A DNA stretch of 5,368 nucleotides, taken from positions 1-5,368 of the forward strand of contig CAVURW010000176.1 of NCBI GenBank assembly GCA_963743595.1, written 5' to 3'. Below the pieces are notes generated by a model that was not told where the DNA came from, searched no databases, and saw only the letters and a program-made list of their open reading frames with translations. Made by a program: the position numbers and the translations under genes. This DNA is from CAVURW01 sp963743595. GTDB taxonomy: Bacteria; Verrucomicrobiota; Verrucomicrobiia; Methylacidiphilales; UBA1321. Of the stretch, positions 4,637 to 5,368 are shown one piece after another. Positions within the stretch are counted from its first letter, which is position 1. Each line of letters begins with the position of its first letter.

Positions 4637-5368
4637 ATGAAACATATTAAATCGCCGCTTCTATTCTATTTCCTTGGGATCTCCTTAGTCTCTCTCCAGG
4701 CAGTCGATTCGGATTCTGCTGTTGCTCGACTTGAACAGAACAGAATGTCGTGGACGGCCACGGGCCCTCTCGTATTTCCCTCCGGAGACCCAACAATCAG
4801 CGGCATCATCGCCTACAAAGATCCAAGCGTCGTCCGCTCGAATGACCGCTGGCATCTCTTCGTATCTCGGGTGACGAACGATAACGGGAAGGCGCATTAT
4901 TCTCTGGCCTATCTAGAATTCGCAGATTGGGATTCTGCGGCAAAACAAATGAAGGTTTACCCGCTTTTCGAAAACGAGAAAGAGGTAACGGCTCCCCAGG
5001 TGTTTTATTTTCGCCCTCAAAAGAAATGGTATCTTTTCTACCGATGGCACGATCGACTTTCGAATTTGGGCGGTCCAGCCTACAGCACGATGGACGATAT
5101 TGATAAACCTGAAACGATATCGAAACCAACAATGTGCTTTTCATATCGTCCCGACCTCCCAACTACCAAAGGCGTGGGCTGGCTCGATTTTTGGGTGATT
5201 GCTGACGAGAAAAACGTCTACTTGTTTTCAACGGATGATGCGGGTGATTTCATGCGCAGTGAGACAACGATTCAAAATTTCCCCGCAGGCTGGAGTCAGC
5301 CGGTGGTCGCAATTCACGGCACGACCTCCGAGGTCTTTGAAGGAAGTTGCACCTACACACTGAAGGAC
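4637..5368 (+). CDS. Secreted GH62-like alpha-L-arabinofuranosidase, 3' end cut off
   Basis: The frame starts at ATG 4637, the only start after an in-frame TAA at 4619, and stays open for 244 codons to the window edge. Residues 1-22 form a signal peptide (MKHIKS, a hydrophobic core, then a likely cut after LQA). The rest matches the GH62 five-bladed propeller layout: WTATGPLVFPSG (39-50), AYKDPSVV (59-66), APQVFYFRPQKKWYLFYRW (119-137), AYSTMDDI (148-155), WLDFWVIADEKNVYLFSTDD (182-201), FMRSETTIQNFPAGWSQPVV (205-224) and VFEGS (233-237). By family analogy Asp62 is the general base, Asp184 the pKa modulator and Glu235 the general acid of this inverting enzyme, which removes arabinofuranose side groups, typically from arabinoxylan or arabinan. 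The usual MWVICD is FWVIAD and FEAS is FEGS, so it is a divergent member. Roughly 60-100 residues plus any extra module are missing. It has no clear Shine-Dalgarno. Confidence 0.82.
   Translation, partial: MKHIKSPLLFYFLGISLVSLQAVDSDSAVARLEQNRMSWTATGPLVFPSGDPTISGIIAYKDPSVVRSNDRWHLFVSRVTNDNGKAHYSLAYLEFADWDSAAKQMKVYPLFENEKEVTAPQVFYFRPQKKWYLFYRWHDRLSNLGGPAYSTMDDIDKPETISKPTMCFSYRPDLPTTKGVGWLDFWVIADEKNVYLFSTDDAGDFMRSETTIQNFPAGWSQPVVAIHGTTSEVFEGSCTYTLKD

Noticed and set aside
4685..5162. Minus-strand frames of 70 and 118 codons opposite the GH62 gene
   Set aside because: They overlap clear GH62 motifs and have no hydrophobic or conserved pattern of their own.

Overview
The window holds a carbohydrate-degradation locus of a Gram-negative-type bacterium. 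The best guess is Verrucomicrobiota (Opitutae/Puniceicoccales-like) or a neighbouring PVC lineage. That guess rests on the gene mix (a GH29 fucosidase, a heparinase II/III-fold lyase and a GH62-type arabinofuranosidase together), moderate GC coding DNA with an AT-rich intergenic region, and start codons without clear Shine-Dalgarno sequences. No rRNA or marker gene is present, so the taxonomy is inference.

Layout. A small unrecognised membrane protein (47-310, +) is followed 9 nt later by a GH29 alpha-L-fucosidase (320-1775, +). The fucosidase is split into two reading frames by what looks like one extra G near 981-983. A weak hairpin/T-rich terminator candidate (1795-1828) lies in the 59-bp convergent gap. 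On the minus strand, 1835-4267 encodes an 810-residue secreted heparinase II/III-fold polysaccharide lyase whose candidate catalytic residues resemble those of PL12 heparinase III. A 369-bp AT-rich divergent intergenic region (4268-4636) holds a candidate minus-strand promoter, an exact 10-bp direct repeat, a perfect 12-bp palindrome and a spaced inverted repeat that reuses the same half-site. From 4637 to the window edge (+) there is a secreted GH62-like alpha-L-arabinofuranosidase, cut off at its C-terminus.

How they may work together (inference). The lyase and the arabinofuranosidase carry signal peptides and share a divergent control region, so they probably act outside the cytoplasm under a common regulator. 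The lyase would cut a uronic-acid-containing chain and the GH62 would remove arabinofuranose side groups. The fucosidase lacks a signal peptide and would remove fucose from imported oligosaccharides in the cytoplasm, if it is still functional. A target with uronate, L-arabinose and L-fucose would fit, such as a fucosylated arabinogalactan, a pectic side chain or an algal exopolysaccharide, but the sequence does not prove this. I found no CRISPR array, tRNA, insertion sequence or clearly new defence-type system. The most noteworthy items are the split fucosidase, the dyad-rich divergent control region and the unusual GH62/PL pairing.
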